In this document: in pieces, positions 61,784 through 64,000 of the stretch
Layout: every line of letters begins with the position of its first letter
How positions within the stretch are numbered: position 1 is the stretch's first letter
Source of the DNA: Flavisolibacter longurius
Lineage (GTDB): Bacteria; Bacteroidota; Bacteroidia; Chitinophagales; Chitinophagaceae
Reading direction: 5' to 3'
DNA: 64,000 nt
NCBI GenBank assembly: GCA_013327885.1
Contig: JABUMY010000011.1
Coordinates: 62,001 to 126,000, forward strand
The notes under the pieces: model-generated
The model's database searches: none
Told to the model about the DNA's origin: nothing
Seen by the model: the letters and a program-made list of their open reading frames with translations, nothing else
Made by a program: the position numbers and the translations under genes

Positions 61784-63598
61784 ATGAAGAAGACTGCTGT
61801 TGCTTTTACCTGCCTGCTGCTGGCTGCCTTGTTGGCCTTTCGCTCCAAGGAAGAACCCCAGGCCTGGATACGCATTAATCAACTCGGCTACAAACCAGCC
61901 GGTACCAAAGTAGCGGTGTGGGGAGCGAAAACAGCTGCGCCACAGCAAAGCTTTCAATTAGTAGATGCTGCCACCAACAAAGTGGTGTTCAACGGAAAGG
62001 CCGGCAAAGCCTTTGGCGCTTACGGTCCGTTTGCCCAAACCTACCGGTTGAATTTTTCTGCGTTTACCGGGCGGGGAAAATACAAGCTGGTGGCCGGTGG
62101 CGCAGAGTCGCCCGTTTTTCCCATTGCCGAAAATGTGTACGACGGTGCTGCCGATTTTTGCCTGCGCTACATGCGCCAGCAGCGCTGCGGCTTTAATCCT
62201 TTTTTAAAGGACAGTTGCCATACGCAGGATGGCTACACGCTTTATAGCGAAAAGGCCGGCCTGAAAGACAGCACGTTTGTGGATGCTGTTGGTGGCTGGC
62301 ACGATGCCAGCGATTACCTGCAATATGTTCCTACAACAGCTAATGCCACCTATCACCTCCTGATGGCTTACCGCGATTTTCCGCAGGTGTTTAGGGATGA
62401 AAAAGCGGACAATGGGCTGGACGGAAAAAACGGCGTGGCCGATGTGCTGGACGAGGCCCGGTGGGGATTGGACTGGCTGCTGAAAATGCACCCCTGTGCA
62501 GACTGGATGTTTAACCAACTGGCCGATGACCGCGACCATATTTCGATGCGCATGCCAAAGCTCGACAGCCAGTACGGGAGAGGATACCAGCGGCCGCTGT
62601 ACTTTATCACCGGTGAGCCGCAGCAACGGGGAAAGCTGATGAACGATACAAAAGGAACATCTTCTTCGGCGGCTAAGTTTTCCAGTGCGTTTGCGCTGGG
62701 GTCCCAACTGTTTTCATCCAATATAGAAAGAGGGATTCAGGAGCAAAATCCTTATTGGCTACGCTTGTCAAAGGCTGCAGAATCAGCATATGCGTTTGCA
62801 TTAAAGAAACCGGGTGTCACCCAAACGGCATCGGTGAAGGCTCCATACATTTATGCAGAGGACAATTGGGTAGATGATATGGAACTGGCTGCGATACATC
62901 ACAATAAACTTAGTGATGCAATGAACTATGCAAGACAGGAAAAGCACACTCCCTGGCTGGGTGATGATACGGCCAAACATTACCAATGGTACCCTTTCAT
63001 CAATGTTGGTCATTACGAACTGGCCAAACAGTTAAAAGGAAACGAAAGGGATACCATCGTTGGCTATTACAAGCAAGGCATTCAAAAAGTATGGGACAAA
63101 GCAAAGACCAATGCTTTTTACCGCGGTGTGCCCTTTATCTGGTGCAGTAACAACCTGACAACATCTTTCGCTATTCAGTGCCTGTGGTACAGACAGCTAA
63201 GCGGCGATAAAAGCTTTGATGAACTGGAGCAGGCGAATTTCGACTGGCTGTTTGGCCTCAATCCCTGGGGCACATCGATGGTGTACGGCCTGCCAAGTTG
63301 GGGCGATACGCCGGTGGACCCGCATTCGGCGTTTACGCACATCAAAAAATATCCCATCGACGGCGGCCTGGTAGACGGACCCGTTTACAGCAGCATCTAC
63401 AAAAACCTGATTGGCATTACGCTTTACGAACCCGATGAGTACGAAGCTTTTCAAAGCGACCTCGCCGTGTACCACGATGACTACGGCGATTACAGCACCA
63501 ACGAGCCTACCATGGATGGTACGGCTTCGCTGATTTATTTGTTGGCGGCAAAGCAGGCGGAGGTGCCGGGAAAAAGTTTTATCAAAACAAAAAAATAA
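61784..63598 (+). CDS. Glycoside hydrolase family 9 (endoglucanase-like)
   Basis: 604 residues from the ATG at 61784 (signal anchor MKKTAVAFTCLLLAALLAF). An N-terminal Ig-like CelD_N domain (RINQLGYKP, about 28-110) precedes the (alpha/alpha)6 catalytic domain. GGWHDASDYLQY carries the paired Asp (174 and 177) and the acid Glu is in TNEPTMDG (Glu574). GH9 enzymes hydrolyse beta-1,4-glucans such as cellulose or related glycans. No polysaccharide-utilisation genes sit beside it. Confidence 0.92.
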   Translation: MKKTAVAFTCLLLAALLAFRSKEEPQAWIRINQLGYKPAGTKVAVWGAKTAAPQQSFQLVDAATNKVVFNGKAGKAFGAYGPFAQTYRLNFSAFTGRGKYKLVAGGAESPVFPIAENVYDGAADFCLRYMRQQRCGFNPFLKDSCHTQDGYTLYSEKAGLKDSTFVDAVGGWHDASDYLQYVPTTANATYHLLMAYRDFPQVFRDEKADNGLDGKNGVADVLDEARWGLDWLLKMHPCADWMFNQLADDRDHISMRMPKLDSQYGRGYQRPLYFITGEPQQRGKLMNDTKGTSSSAAKFSSAFALGSQLFSSNIERGIQEQNPYWLRLSKAAESAYAFALKKPGVTQTASVKAPYIYAEDNWVDDMELAAIHHNKLSDAMNYARQEKHTPWLGDDTAKHYQWYPFINVGHYELAKQLKGNERDTIVGYYKQGIQKVWDKAKTNAFYRGVPFIWCSNNLTTSFAIQCLWYRQLSGDKSFDELEQANFDWLFGLNPWGTSMVYGLPSWGDTPVDPHSAFTHIKKYPIDGGLVDGPVYSSIYKNLIGITLYEPDEYEAFQSDLAVYHDDYGDYSTNEPTMDGTASLIYLLAAKQAEVPGKSFIKTKK

Positions 63599-63628
63599 GC
63601 CATTGAAAATGGTGATCAAACAGGTGGT

Positions 63629-64000
63629 ATGCTAAACCGTTCAATTGAGCTGGAAGGACAATGGGTTGGCCATTTTGCATACGGTCCCGACTATGGCGAG
63701 GAGATGAATGGTGAAAAAGTGCAGTTCCGCGTTTTTATTGACAGGAGCAAAAACGGTGGGTTTGTAGGGCGGTCCGTTGACCTCGAAGGAATTGGGGCCA
63801 ATTTTGAAGTGGCGGAAGTAAAAGGTTTTTTGGAAGAAGGATTGATCAGCTTTACTAAACAGTACCCGCACTTTTATGCATTGGATGAAGCCGGTAACAC
63901 GGTTGAAGACAAAAACAAACCACATCCGCTGGTTGCTTATACCGGCACGTACAACCAATCTACAAAAACGTTTACTGGTGACTGGGAGATGCGGGTAGCC
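63629..64000 (+). CDS. Conserved protein of unknown function (partial, right edge)
   Basis: An ATG at 63629 opens a frame that continues to the end of the window (124 codons visible): LEGQWVGHFAYGPDYGEEMNG and GRSVDLEGIGANFEVAEVKG. It looks like a small beta-strand-rich cytoplasmic protein and has no signal peptide. The last visible residues are TGDWEMRVA. Family not recognised. Confidence 0.65.
   Translation, partial: MLNRSIELEGQWVGHFAYGPDYGEEMNGEKVQFRVFIDRSKNGGFVGRSVDLEGIGANFEVAEVKGFLEEGLISFTKQYPHFYALDEAGNTVEDKNKPHPLVAYTGTYNQSTKTFTGDWEMRVA

Noticed and set aside
1-64000. CRISPR array
   Set aside because: The repeat arrays found have 7- or 8-base periods and no unique spacers, so they do not fit CRISPR.
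1-64000. tRNA or rRNA genes
   Set aside because: No T-loop/anticodon pattern or rRNA-like stretch was recognised by eye in any spacer; a covariance search would be decisive.

Overview
The window looks like part of a Bacteroidota chromosome, most likely family Chitinophagaceae. The grounds are SusC/SusD outer-membrane uptake genes with a FecI-type sigma factor and FecR, an alternative complex III (ActABCDEF) joined to an aa3-type oxidase operon, many DUF families typical of that phylum, and promoter-like TTG / TAnnTTTG motifs rather than E. coli-type boxes. I found no tRNA, rRNA, CRISPR array, prophage or intact insertion sequence.

Layout. 1-1.0 kb: the end of a YceI-like gene and a DUF5777 barrel protein. 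1.6-3.5 kb (minus): an ECF sigma factor with a protein that looks like a dual-membrane-spanning anti-sigma factor. 3.7-18.2 kb: accessory envelope and secreted functions, including three class-C beta-lactamase-like serine hydrolases, a CPBP membrane protease, an NAD-dependent epimerase/reductase, a fatty-acid hydroxylase, an SGNH esterase, a TonB-dependent receptor and an M19 dipeptidase. 19.3-29.1 kb (plus): a compact locus of ECF sigma, FecR, SusC, SusD, cyanophycinase-like lipoprotein, isoaspartyl peptidase and a second cyanophycinase-like protein. I read it as a regulated uptake and breakdown system for cyanophycin or similar beta-aspartyl-arginine peptides, and it is the strongest candidate for an undescribed system here. 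29.1-30.1 kb (minus): purN and a DUF6787 protein.

30.3-47.0 kb (plus): the respiratory core. actABCDEF, cox subunits II and I, ctaB, two subunit-III proteins, subunit IV, an SCO copper chaperone and a DUF420 protein form an almost uninterrupted series that carries electrons from quinol through complex III to oxygen. 47.1-57.9 kb: a CHAD protein, two DUF3857/transglutaminase-like secreted proteins (one apparently without its catalytic cysteine), a MntA-like nucleotidyltransferase next to the wreck of its HEPN partner, a SnoaL-like protein, an M1 metallopeptidase and an NfeD/flotillin pair. 58.2-64 kb: a PAP2-like membrane protein, a gene-free stretch with repeats, rpoN, a small secreted protein, a GH9 glycoside hydrolase and a truncated gene.

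Across the window, a dozen spacers hold short arrays of degenerate 7-base or 8-base repeats. Each spacer has its own motif, the arrays often end against a start or stop codon, and several contain the array plus its inverse complement, so the transcript could fold into a long hairpin. Three other spacers hold a different element made of two or three short hairpins.
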